A stretch of 64,000 bases of DNA from contig JALMLS010000310.1 in assembly GCA_038496445.1 (NCBI GenBank), positions 186,001 through 250,000 on the forward strand. Reading direction: 5' to 3'. This stretch comes from Trichosphaerium sp. ATCC 40318 (lineage: Eukaryota > Discosea > Flabellinia > Trichosidae). The translations under genes and the position numbers were made by a program. Positions within the stretch are counted from its first letter, which is position 1. Every line of letters starts with the position of its first letter. The notes under the pieces were generated by a model. The model was not told where the DNA came from, did not search any database, and saw nothing but the letters and a program-made list of their open reading frames with translations. Positions 47,852 through 58,102 of this stretch are shown in pieces.

Positions 47852-49770
47852 TTAATCCATTGATTTTTCAAAACGCAAAGTATTTAATACAAAAGTGCTG
47901 CTAGTAACTATAACAAGTGAACATGAAGCTAAAAAGGTGTGACGAACCATAAGTGTGCCAATGTGAGTACCCATTGTATTCATCGATGATACTACCGTAT
48001 TTGATCCTGTTGTTATGAATACGGTAGAAGGTTGCAAGGCATTTGGTTGCTCCTTTAACATTAAGTTAGACGACAAGTATGACTAAAAAAACATACCACA
48101 ATATTTGTTGTTGTTGAGTTTACCACTATCGACACTGTTACCTCTACCTTTGTAGGATCATTCAAATAACCTGAAACAACAGTATCTAAAGATTCGGTTC
48201 CCTCTATCAAAAGGTGAGCAAATACTGCCTTGGAGGCGTACAGTACCTGTGTTTTGAGTTACAGTGACTACCACTGTTGTTTGAATTTGACGTTTGCTTG
48301 AAGCTGCTCTTTGTGATATTACACCATCAGATTTCTTCAATCCCATACCAAATAATATAGCTTCACCAACTATTGTTACTAAGCTATCAGGTGCTGGAAA
48401 AGGATCATCAATAGTAAGACCAACTTCGAAGTCTAAACAAGGTGTCAATGAATACACTTTATTGTACTCGTACCTGTTTCCTTGCATGTGGTTTCCGGGT
48501 CACCTGCTGCAAATGATATGACACCTTCCTAAGTCTCAAACTAAGATAATATCACAATGAGATGATAGCGTACACCAAGGGTCCACGTTGTTCTAGAACC
48601 AGAAAAAACAAATGCAAAATTGACATTTGGATAGAATGTTGATGTACCATTAAAAATAGTTGGTTGTATGGCGCTACCACTAGGTGATACGACGTTGTTT
48701 GGGCCAATAGGTATCTCAATGTCAGTATTCTAAAGTAACAAGAGTTAGTAGATACGATCAAAAGGAAGACTTACAACTGTCCAACCAAGGAAAGCAGTAA
48801 AAGTTCCATCGCCATTGTCTTTGATACAATCACCTCGTGGCATAATGCCCGAAAAATGAGCAAGTTCAAGAATGGGAACCAAGGTAGGTGTATCTGTAGG
48901 AATAACTGTATTTGGCTCTACAGTTGTTGGCGTAGAAGTTATAGGTGCTATGGTAGGTGGAAAAGTAGTGGGATGAACCGTTGTTGGCAATAATGATGGT
49001 GCCATGGTTGTAGGTTGAGTAGTGGTTGGTGAGATCGTTGGAATGATTGTTGAAGGTAAGGTTGGAATGTCTATTGTGCATGATACTCCTCTGTTTGCAC
49101 TACTAGAGCATTTAACATCGTTGAATCCTCCTGAAAAAAAGTTAGTATTAGATTTGGTTAGGTTTTAATGATTTACCATCGTGATGCATAGCAATACAGT
49201 ATTCTCCTCCATCGCCCCAGTTCGGTTCTCCTGGAACGTAGTATGAACTGATGAATGTACTTGTATCGTTGTTTGATGATATCAAAAATAGAGGTGTTTC
49301 TGTGATTGGAACACCAGTTCTTTGCCAAATAAAGTTTGATAAAGCATTGTAGCATGAATCACATCCTACTCGGCTATACCCACAATTCAAACAAGAACTG
49401 GTGTCGCAATCTGCTTCTTGTAGAGTACATCTCACGTCAACCCAAACCTGATCAAGGCTCGTTGGATCCAAAGGGAAGTTCGAAAATATGTAATCACTTG
49501 TTACTTCAATCAGAGTTGAGCCCCTAATAGGTCGTTGGTCATAAACACAAAGAGATTTTAGGAACGCAGTTGTAAAGAAATACTGATCGAAATAAATGAA
49601 TAGGGAGCTACTTTAAGCCACTTTCTTAGCATAATTTGGTTTGTATACTTTTATTGAACCTCTTACCTAGCTGAGCAATCAGCTATAGCAGCGTCATGTG
49701 TAATAGATTCAGTCGGTAGAGCAAAAGTCAAAAGCATTATAACCAGCGTCAGTAGCGTTGTAGATACCAT
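47852..49770 (-). CDS. C-type lectin-like surface protein with Thr/Pro stalk (B)
   Basis: Start at 49770 with a signal peptide (MVSTTLLTLVIMLLTFALPT). The lectin-like domain includes LDQVWVDVRCTLQEADC, ALSNFIWQRTGVPITETPLF, YYVPGEPNWGDGGEYCIAMH, then GGFNDVKCSSS. It keeps EPN and a FND in place of WND, so a calcium-dependent sugar site is plausible. A long Thr/Pro stalk (about 48866-49070) follows, then a beta-rich ectodomain (GLTIDDPFPAPDSLVTIVGE). A terminal hydrophobic stretch (HTFLASCSLVIVTSSTFVL) near the stop is a possible anchor. Exons are joined across about eight short introns. It shares gene order of domains with receptor A (18576-19953) but has a different C-terminal end. Confidence 0.75.
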
Positions 49771-50364
49771 TGGTCTATACTGCCAATGAGTTTTATAGTT
49801 TTTCCATTGCTAATATCATAGCCCGAGCTAAAAACGTACATGCGAACCTGTATTGTTGAGTTATAATGTACTTGTAATTTGGTAAGGTTCAACACACAAT
49901 TCAGTCGGATATTTTGTACTTTAAGTAATGACCGATTAAGTCAAGACTCTAGAATTGTGTTGTGTTTTTTCTTTGTGTTGGTTTAAAATCTTTTACATTT
50001 CACTATTTGAAAGCATAAGTCACTGTGGTGTTTGTGTTGCCCCACACTGTTTTGACCATTTTTTTGTGTATTATTGAACGATAGCTAAGAAGCGTCTGGC
50101 TAAGTGCTCCAGGATCGACTGAGATGTATCCTCGCTTCCAATATGTATTGTGATCAACAAGAACACGAATCTATTAAAAATTGAAACACTAAAATCAAAG
50201 CTACAGTTTTTCTCAGGATTTTCCATTCTTCAACATTTACAACAAGCACTGGAACCTCTTTGAGTTCTTTGAATTCATTTTAACGTTACCCTTCACCTAA
50301 GTCAAGAACATAGATTTTTCGCAAATTTTTCACTAACCCAGCGCTACGCAATTTCCGGCGGAAA
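49771..50364. other. Spacer between lectin-like gene B and its pseudogene copy
   Basis: No gene is seen; it holds the promoter of gene B. Confidence 0.5.
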
Positions 50365-50966
50365 AATGGTGATGCATAGCAATACAATACTCTCCTCCAT
50401 TTCCCCAGTTCGGTTCTCCTGGAACATAGTACGAACTGATGAATGTACTTGTATCGTTGTTTGATGATATCAAAAATAGAGGTGTTTCTGTGATTGGAAC
50501 ACCAGTTCTTTGCCAAATAAAGTTTGATAAAGCATTGTAGCATGAATCACATCCTACTTGGCTATACCCACAGTTAAAACAAGAACTGGTGTCGCAATCT
50601 GCTTCTTGTAGAGTACATCTCACGTCAACCCAAATCTGATCAAGGCTTGTTGGATCCAAAGGGAAGTTTGAAAAGATATGATTAGTTGTTACTTCAATCA
50701 GAGTTGAGCCCCTAATAGATCGTTGGCCATAAACACAAAGAGAGTTTAGGAACGCAGAGGTAAGGGTTTGCGGTATAGGAAAAAAAAAAGCTGTAAAGGC
50801 AAATACAAACATTGTAATCGCCCTGGTTATCTACGATTTTGAGATTTTAAAGAAACACGTGCCTGGATTGACAATTAGCTATAGCAGCTGTGCGCGTAAT
50901 AGATTCAATAGGCAAAGCAAACATCACAAGTGTAACTAGTACTCACGTTATTGCTGAGATTATCAT
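50365..50966 (-). pseudogene. Truncated copy of C-type lectin-like gene B
   Basis: This copy is about 90% identical in the lectin exon to gene B (VWVDVRC, SNFIWQRTG, VPGEPNWGNGGEYCIAMHH). It stops matching at 50365, just before the last intron of the domain, so the terminal cysteine, stalk and anchor are missing. The signal-peptide exon (start 50966) carries an in-frame TGA after seven codons (MIISAIT-stop), where gene B reads on. The 3' junction runs into unrelated sequence. It is read as a recent, partial, inactive tandem duplicate. An ORF starting at 50812 could still yield a lectin fragment. Confidence 0.75.
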
Positions 50967-52514
50967 TCTAACAGCTTAGCTTTAGCATAAACGTCGGTGT
51001 ATAAAAGAACGCAATTATTGAATGATGCCACTATGGATACGAGAGACGTTTAAATATCTAGAGTCCGTTAGACAGTATCAAGAATAGAATAGCACAACTG
51101 TGGTTAACATATGTTTAGTACACAAACAAAATGTCCAACCACACGTGCACTCTCACGCTCTAGATACCAACTAAATAGCGTTAACGTGAAATCTCGAAAA
51201 ATGTTTGTATCACGTGCTTTAACAAAAACTTGTTAAAACGAAATCAGAGAACCAAAGAATAGCTTGTAAAAACATTGCAAAATAGTTTCCAAGGAGAAAC
51301 AGACAACTGTAAAAGAAAACACAAATAAAACCGTTAGGCTAAAAAGAACATAAGCTCTAAATCTTTTTTCAAGGTTAAAACTGTGTTTAAACTCACAATC
51401 TAACGTTCCCAAACAAGAAGCTGTGGTACTTTGGAATACTACTCCTGGTTTGAACAATAGCCGTAGTGTACAACAATATTCTATTTGCTTCGAGCTAAAA
51501 ATAAAACAACAAGTAATTTCTTTTTTTTTCACATGTTTTTAAGTATGACTGGGTATCAAACAATAGTGTAACTTGCGTTGTTGGTACACGACAGTCTAAA
51601 TTGTTTTACCTACTATTAATCTAACATATAGGTACTGATTCATAATACGGCGGAAGAACCAAACAATGTTTACCGTAGCCATTGCTTTCGAACTAATTCA
51701 ATTTGGTAATCTGCGCTAGTTTACTAGTATTGATCAATATGAAATTGAATATTCATCATGTTATTCTTTCTTAATTTTCAAAGGGATGGCATTTTATCCT
51801 CTCGTAAGCTCTTTAATGGATCAAAGGAGTACATCCAAAACCCTTTTTATAAATGTTAAAGCAGTCTATGCACATACAACGTATTACGACGCAGGAAAGT
51901 AGATTACTTCTATCGTTATTAATATAATTCCGAGCCCAGTAAGAACTATGTTGGTTTGAATGTTTGTCTCAACAAAACTTGTCACTTACAACTGTCCAAG
52001 TTGATACGTAGACATAAAAAGTTCTATTTTGTGACGAAAAATTGCTTTGGTAGTTACCGTGGTATGACGTATACTCACGTAATATACTATAAACAAATTC
52101 CTTGCCAATTTGTTTTACGATATTTGCAGAAACGCACGTGCTTGTGATTCCAGATAACATGACACAACTGACGATTTGTCCTAAGTGTCAAAAATAATAT
52201 ATTAAACAAGTCCAGCTATTTACTTCTATTGAAGTGCTGATTGCTTATACTTCGATACCATAAAACACGAAAACTGACCTTTGTAGTAAATACAGAACCA
52301 CAAAGTAAGTACTAGTGTATTTTTTGCTTACGTCCTTAAGAAAAAAATCAGAAAATACTCTTCTAGCACAAGTCTTAACTTACTATATTCTATTGTCTAT
52401 TTAGTTTCATTTTTATCGACAGACTTCAAGAATAAGTTGTCGAGTTGTGGATCTTTGACTATGTTTGACATTTGTAGGTTGTTTTGTGGTTGTAGTATCT
52501 ACGAAATAGACAAA
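50967..52514. other. Long spacer without a supported gene
   Basis: About 1.5 kb. A 99-codon minus-strand frame (51233-51532) encodes a hydrophobic stretch but lacks an ATG at its start and shows no family resemblance. Several CACGTG sites occur (51141, 51211, 52134). Confidence 0.4.
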
Positions 52515-53796
52515 ATGGAACGTGCAACCGTTATTTTGCGTCACTTGGCGCCAGAAGAAGGAGTTACGTACATCAGAGCACCAACTGCATCAAGCCGCTA
52601 CTTAGACACAATAAAAGCGTGCGAAAAGGAGTTGTGGGAGTTTGTAGATAGCGTAAACTGTAATCCCATCCTTCTTAGACTCGCTTGGCACGATGCAGGT
52701 AATTCTAAAGCTACCATCCTCATATGCGTCTAATAGCATTATTAAAGGAACCTACAACAAAAACATAAGCGAATGGCCGAAATGTGGCGGTGCAAACGGT
52801 AAAGCGACTACAAACCGCGCAAACTCGCTCTCTTACGCTATTATAGGCTCTATCCGATTTGAACCGGAAATTAACCACGGCGCTAACGCAGGTTTGAGCA
52901 AGGTGCGCTAAGAAAGCTCTTTGTATTCTAACGCGTTACCTAAAGGCATTGCGATACCTCACACCGTTTAAAGAGAAATACCCTTCAATTTCATGGGCAG
53001 ATCTCATCCAACTTGGCGGAAAAGTAGCAGTTGAACACTCCGGTGCTGGTAAGGTACCAATGCGTTTCGGAAGAAAGGATGCCCGAGGACCAAACGATTG
53101 CCCTCCAGAAGGTACTTTTTAATACCAACTGTATCACGTGACATGAAGAATCCGTCATGAGTTCAGGAGAATTTTTTTTTCATGTATTTTCGAACTACGA
53201 GTTTTGTTTATTCTGGTTTTTAGGCAATCTTCCTGACGCTGAACCTCCATTCCCTGCTGGCGCAAAAAATGCCGCTGAACACTTACGTAATGTTTTCTAT
53301 CGCATGGGATTTAACGATAGAGAGATTGTCGCATTATCTGGTGCACATACAATCGGACGGGCATTTAAAGAGCGTAGCGGGTATTTATTGCACTTCTTTC
53401 AAACATTGTCAGTGATTTACTCTTATTTAGACTTGTAAAGCAAGGATACGGTGCTCAGAACGCTACACCATACACCAAGTACGTATTGTTGATTGCCAAG
53501 TATTATACTCACGCTTTTTTTGTAGACCTACCCACTGTGCTCGTGCTGATGGTAAGAATGGTGTTGGTATGCCAGGTGGTGCTTCTTGGACTAAGAAATG
53601 GTTGAAATTCGATAATGAATATTTTACCCAAACAGATTACAAACATAAAGCTTGGTTCGCTACTGATGATGCTACACGCACGGACAATAGCTTTGGCAAG
53701 CATTTTCAAGAGTTTAGACAAGATGGTGAGCTGTTTAAGCGTGAATTCATAAAAGCTTTTGTAAAGCTCTCAGAGTGTGGCGCACAGTTCGAATAA
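52515..53796 (+). CDS. Ascorbate peroxidase-type class I heme peroxidase
   Basis: The enzyme reduces hydrogen peroxide, typically with ascorbate. Distal heme site: [16 protein letters not shown] (Arg, Trp, His). Then [64 protein letters not shown], and the proximal heme ligand in [20 protein letters not shown]. The C-terminal part has [17 protein letters not shown] (catalytic Trp) and ends [10 protein letters not shown]. Six exons, frame kept, about 290 residues. The usual LLxLPTD segment is KAWFATDD, which is odd. An in-frame ATG at 52461 would add a Cys-rich leader, possibly an unspliced exon; no clear targeting peptide from 52515. Peroxidases of this class occur in algae, kinetoplastids and choanoflagellates. 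Confidence 0.9.
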
Positions 53797-53927
53797 AAAC
53801 GTTATTTGCTGGACCACTTTACTCTTCTAATAGTTCGCCCTGTCGAAGCCAAAGAAAGTGTAAAATGACAAAGTTTGGGTCTACATTAAGGTTGGTTACT
53901 TCATTTTTTTTTATACTGTACAAGGTG

Positions 53928-54302
53928 TTATGTTTTTGGTGTAACTTTGTAGATTCGTATTAGGTGTGCTGAATTTACTAGTTTTCCGTTCTTCGCTACA
54001 GTTTCCCAGTTTATGTCATCAGCCATTTCGTATGTATCTACTTCATCATTTAAAGCTTCATGTTCTTTTTCCTTGCCTGGTATGGCATCACCGTCCTCGT
54101 CCATGAATTTGTCCTGTGTATATCGTCAAACTAGTGCCATACGTGCAATTTAGAATGTAGAACGCGCCACTTCATCTATATTACGTAGTGCTGCCAATTT
54201 TTCTTTGCCCTTTAATTCTCTGCGCGTTGTTGGTTTCGCTCGTACATAAGTACGCATGCTACAGTTTCTGTTGACATTTCTTGCTGCAAACGCCCTAAAC
54301 AT
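53928..54302 (-). CDS. Small acidic protein with mitochondrial-type presequence
   Basis: A start at 54302 gives MFRAFAARNVNRNCSMRTYV, an Arg-rich, Ser-containing N-terminus lacking acidic residues, typical of matrix targeting. An intron of about 58 bp near 54117-54174 joins ALRNIDE to DKFMDEDGDAIPGKEKEHEA in frame. The protein continues MADDINWETVAKNGKLVNSA to stop at 53928, about 105 residues. I do not recognise the family. Tail-to-tail spacing with the peroxidase gene is about 130 bp, and it starts about 100 bp from the divergent gene at 54400, so promoters are shared or abutting. Confidence 0.6.
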
Positions 54303-54399
54303 ACCGAACTGGTATAGTTACTCCTTGTGTGCTATTAAAACCGAAACGTTGAGTTTTTTTAAGCGTTTACATTGGTAGACCATCCAACGCCCTTAGGTG

Positions 54400-55767
54400 A
54401 TGCGGGTGACAACTATTTGCGTAGTGCTGTCTCTAGCGCTTGTATGCCTGGCTGCTTATGAAGAATTTACAAGTGACAAACTTACGCTTGTCGATTCAGA
54501 TACAGGTAGTGCCCAAGTTCTATTTCTGGCCATTTACTGGCGTTGTAGGTGATTATGGTACTATATCAGTACTAGATCATAAAGAAAAGAGGCTGCGCAT
54601 TATGAGGTATTACAGAGTGCGCTAGTCGTTATCCTAAGTGGTTTAGAGCCGAGAATTCCATAATTGGAGGCGAATGGCTTGGCTACGGTAGCATTCAACC
54701 TATGCACACAGTTTTCGAAATAATGGCTTTCGTACGCTATGCCATACCTATAGAATCCGTTCTACAACTGTACTGAAAACAACCAAAAATTGTTTGCTTA
54801 CTTTACGCGATAGAGGCCTAGGCGTAGGTTCAGTACCAATGCTGCTTCAACAAATAGCAGAAAGAGGCGAAATAAAGCCTCTAAAACGTATTGATGTTGT
54901 GGAAATAGACGAAATCGTTGCAACTTATGCCCAACAGTATTTTTCGTTTAACATCAAAACACCTGAAGGAACAACACATGTACAAGATGGAAAAGAGTTT
55001 ATATTTTCTGATTATGCAAAAGACTTACGCTATGATGTAATTGTACATGGTACGTTACCGCTGTTCATTTCAAAATGACATTTCATTTTTTGACATGTGT
55101 CACATTTTTTTAACTCTTTTTTTTTCTTTAGATGTATTTAGTGATGGACCTGATACAAAACACATGGGTGAAAAGGAAGTATTTGAGCGCATAAAAGAGT
55201 TGTTAGCGCCACATGGAGTGTTTATTTATGTACGAAGTTTTTTTTCACATATTTTTTTCTCGATACAGTTGCACCTGATTACAGCTATACAATGTTTTAT
55301 TAGTTGCTCATATGTTACGGTATTACGCAAAATTAGTTTTAATTTTTTTAGAATGTTCTAAGTTCAGATAATGAAGAATTATCAGATCGTAGTAAAACTG
55401 GCTTTTGTTCTCTCCGTGATATCTTCCCCAAGATACGATGCTTTAGAGATGGCGCATTTGAGGGTCCTGTTGAAATTTATAACATGGTGAGTAACAGTTC
55501 TCGCTGTCATTCAAAACAGCTCTGATTTGTTTTCTGTAGATGTGCTTCTGCTCATTACATGACGTTGTGTTTGATATGCCAGATCGTGGAGAAGACTTAG
55601 AGCCATATACGTTCGAATGGCTTGAAGTTCAATTCGAAACTTGGGAGATATTTAACTCTGACACAACAAAAAAAGAAATTTGTATAGATGTACCTACAGA
55701 GCTTCAAGGAGGTGAACAAATCAGCAAGCTCGCTTGGGAAAACGCTAAAAGTTTAATAACTGGTTAA
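54400..55767 (+). CDS. Spermidine-synthase-like SAM-fold protein with signal peptide
   Basis: The start MRVTTICVVLSLALVCLAAY is a clear signal peptide. Then DYGTISVLDHKEKRLRIM, EWLGYGSIQPMH, and the Rossmann core: RGLGVGSVPMLLQQIAE (glycine loop), KRIDVVEIDEIVATYAQQYF (acidic residue for the SAM ribose), THVQDGKEFI, YDVIVHDVFSDGP, LLAPHGVFIYVNVLSSD. This is the spermidine/spermine-synthase-like fold (as in the METTL13 C-terminal half). The aminopropyl-transfer gatekeeping loop D-x-S-D-P appears as DVFSDGP, so polyamine chemistry is not assured. Being secretory is unusual for the fold. The exon join near 54730-54760 has two possible frames. About 370 residues. Confidence 0.75.
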
Positions 55768-55963
55768 CAAAATAAGGGGGCTACTTACCTAGGATATGCC
55801 ATAGCGGTTTTCGGTTTCACAAACCGTAAAGGAGATGATTAAAAACTGTCACTGAACATCTGACTTTTGTTACGTGAACGAATTTAACTGGCAAATTTTT
55901 TTCGCGTATTGTTTTTAAGGTGGCTCAAAATTCTTAACTATTCAAAAAGCGGGCTTGTCACAA

Positions 55964-56467
55964 ATGGCAACTTCTAAAGACACATTTGCATTAACATGTC
56001 ACGCTTATTATATACAGCATTCTGACAGTCTAGGTGAGTTTTACGCTGAAATCTGTTTTTAGCGCCAGGTTTTGTAGAATGTACTCGCAAGCAATTGAAT
56101 AACACTTTCACTAGACTATGAGCTTCCTGGAAGCAAAAAGGATGATTTAGCTGTTCTTCCAACACATCTTGAAAGAAACGTAACCAGAGCAGCTACTGAG
56201 GACTTTAAATTAACGATTAAAAACGGTCAAATCAAAAAGTGCGAAAGGCTGGCTTGGGACTGCGGCTCGCCCCCTGAAGGCTTTACAGCACCTTTAAAAT
56301 GGACAGGAACATACACTCCAGGCGGAGAGTTCTCCATAAACCTCAAGCAAAGCGGTTCTAGCTCTACATTCTCAGGAGTGTTCAAATTACCTTGCTCCAT
56401 ATCAGGAATCGTCAATAGCGCGTCAGGAGAACAAATGGGTGCGTTGATTGTGTTCCCAGCCGTTTGA
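55964..56467 (+). CDS. Small beta-rich protein, unknown function
   Basis: ATG 55964 begins MATSKDTFALTCHAYYIQHS. One intron (about 56033-56118) joins DSL to DYELPGSKKDDLAVLPTH in frame. The second half, WTGTYTPGGEFSINLKQSGS then TFSGVFKLPCSISGIVNS, looks like a small barrel or sandwich of the W-x-G-x-Y ... F-x-G-x2 ... I-x-G type. About 140 residues with no signal peptide, so probably cytosolic. The C-terminal domain of the next gene (F-box protein) has a similar strand pattern, which hints at shared ancestry. I do not recognise the family. Confidence 0.6.
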
Positions 56468-56540
56468 AAGCCCAAAAACGGAACTTTGCTCAGCGCTTCT
56501 AATATATGCTTAAGGGCGCCTTGACATCTACGTTAAATCA

Positions 56541-57382
56541 ATGGAAGTTTACAAAGCTGCAATGAAACAGTGGAGGCTAACAAAAGATGCTGAAATTGCT
56601 GCTTCTTACAAAGCAATGTCGAAAGGAGAATCAGTTGATTTTCTTGCTGTCCTTCCGGTTGATGTACTTCTAAATATAATAGAAGAGTTGCCTACGTCAA
56701 CACTACTATCTACATTATCTAGAGTATGTAAAAGCTTGAAACAAGTCATTGATTTGGATTACGTGTGGCATCCTATTTTCCTTCGCGATTTCGGACCTGG
56801 AAAGTCGATGCTTAGATACCTTGATCCATCTGACAAAATGAAACCCAAGTCTTTGTCTTGGAGAGAATGGGTTTGCACTCTTCACAAGGGTAATTTCTCT
56901 AAGAAAATAAAATCCAGACTTGTTGTAGCACCAGGTATGTATCTGAAGAATTGTATCACGTGATTTTGACAATTTATTTAGGAGTTTACGTTCTGGAGGG
57001 ATTCACAAAAAATGCATCTCGAGGAAATGTGACACGTGGTAGATCTGTTACTGATATTATCAAAGAAGAGAGTACTAGCACTCTAAAGACTAAGCTTTCT
57101 GGGGGTGGGTTCATTTTTAAAGGTAAAGGTGCCTATATGGCTGGAACACAATGGGGAGAGGGTCAGACTTCGCTTTGGGATGGTAAAATACAAAGGAGGG
57201 GAACCACCAACAAAATAAGTTTTACGGAAACTTTTGGACCTTCTAGTACGTTCTTTTACTCTGGTGTTATAGTGTCACCTTATTTGATAACTGGGTCATA
57301 CTGGGGCGGAACTAAGGCTGTTGGGAATCATACTGGAACTTTTGAATTCCGTGTTGTTGGGTACACAGGGTTTCAATATTAA
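56541..57382 (+). CDS. F-box protein with C-terminal beta domain
   Basis: Two exons joined across the intron at 56935-56980, which contains TCACGTGA. Residues 33-80 are an F-box: FLAVLPVDVLLNIIEELPTS, TLSRVCKSLKQVIDLDYVWH, PIFLRDFG. F-boxes bind Skp1 in SCF ubiquitin ligases. The rest (about residues 130-265) is Gly/Ser/Thr-rich strands: SGGGFIFKGKGAYMAG, WGEGQTSLWDGKI, TFFYSGVIVSPYLITGSYWG, NHTGTFEFRVVG. This is probably the substrate-binding part; it looks lipocalin- or avidin-like in spacing but matches nothing I can name. Starts only 73 bp after the previous gene, so the two may be related or coexpressed. Confidence 0.8.
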
Positions 57383-58102
57383 AATAAAGTTGTTTGATTT
57401 AGTTGAACAAAAATTGATGTAGTTCTGTCTTGCGTGGTTAGCCCTTTCTATTCGCCAACAAAGTTGTTGTTAAACCGTGTTTGTACATGTTGCATGGAGT
57501 GGCCTAAGTCCAGTTAAGTCAGCATCTACGTTTTGATAACAGAAAAAGTACTTCGATCATAGTGTTAAAGTAACAGCCGTATTTCGCCTCTTCGCAAAGT
57601 AATTACGTATAGCTAGCACCATGTGATGCCTTCCGGGTGTTCATTCCATTCATCTTCAAAACACTTTGGTACAGATGAAGGTATAGCAGCACTTTCTAGA
57701 GTTCATCTAAGTACTTACTATTAAGCTGATAATTTTCAGTTTGATCTACCAAAATATGGTATCCAATGTCTTCAAGTTTTACAGCAAAGTGTAACAACGA
57801 CAAAGTCCAAATACAAATGTAAGTGTAAAGAAAGAGAAAATGGGCCAGCAAATGAAACGTCAAAGTGAGATTAAAGAAACTACTTTTTGACAACTAGTGT
57901 TATCAATATGTTTCTAGACAGTAGCGTTAAGTATTCCTACGGGTGCTTGTACAACTACTTCGTGTATAGTTATTATGTGGACAGATTTGGATGTGCCTTA
58001 ATGAAAGCGTTTGTTTTTAATCAGAACTTCCCTTGCCGTTATACAACTTTGGTTGTTTTATTGAAGGCAGTGTTATTTATATACACCATCACGTGATTTA
58101 AA
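57383..58102. other. Spacer upstream of the receptor tyrosine kinase
   Basis: No gene is seen in 720 bp. TCACGTGA lies at 58089, within 15 bp of the kinase start codon. Confidence 0.5.

Noticed and set aside
51233-51532. A 99-codon minus-strand frame with a hydrophobic stretch.
   Set aside because: It starts with GTG, has no ATG and its hydrophobicity follows from T-rich composition.
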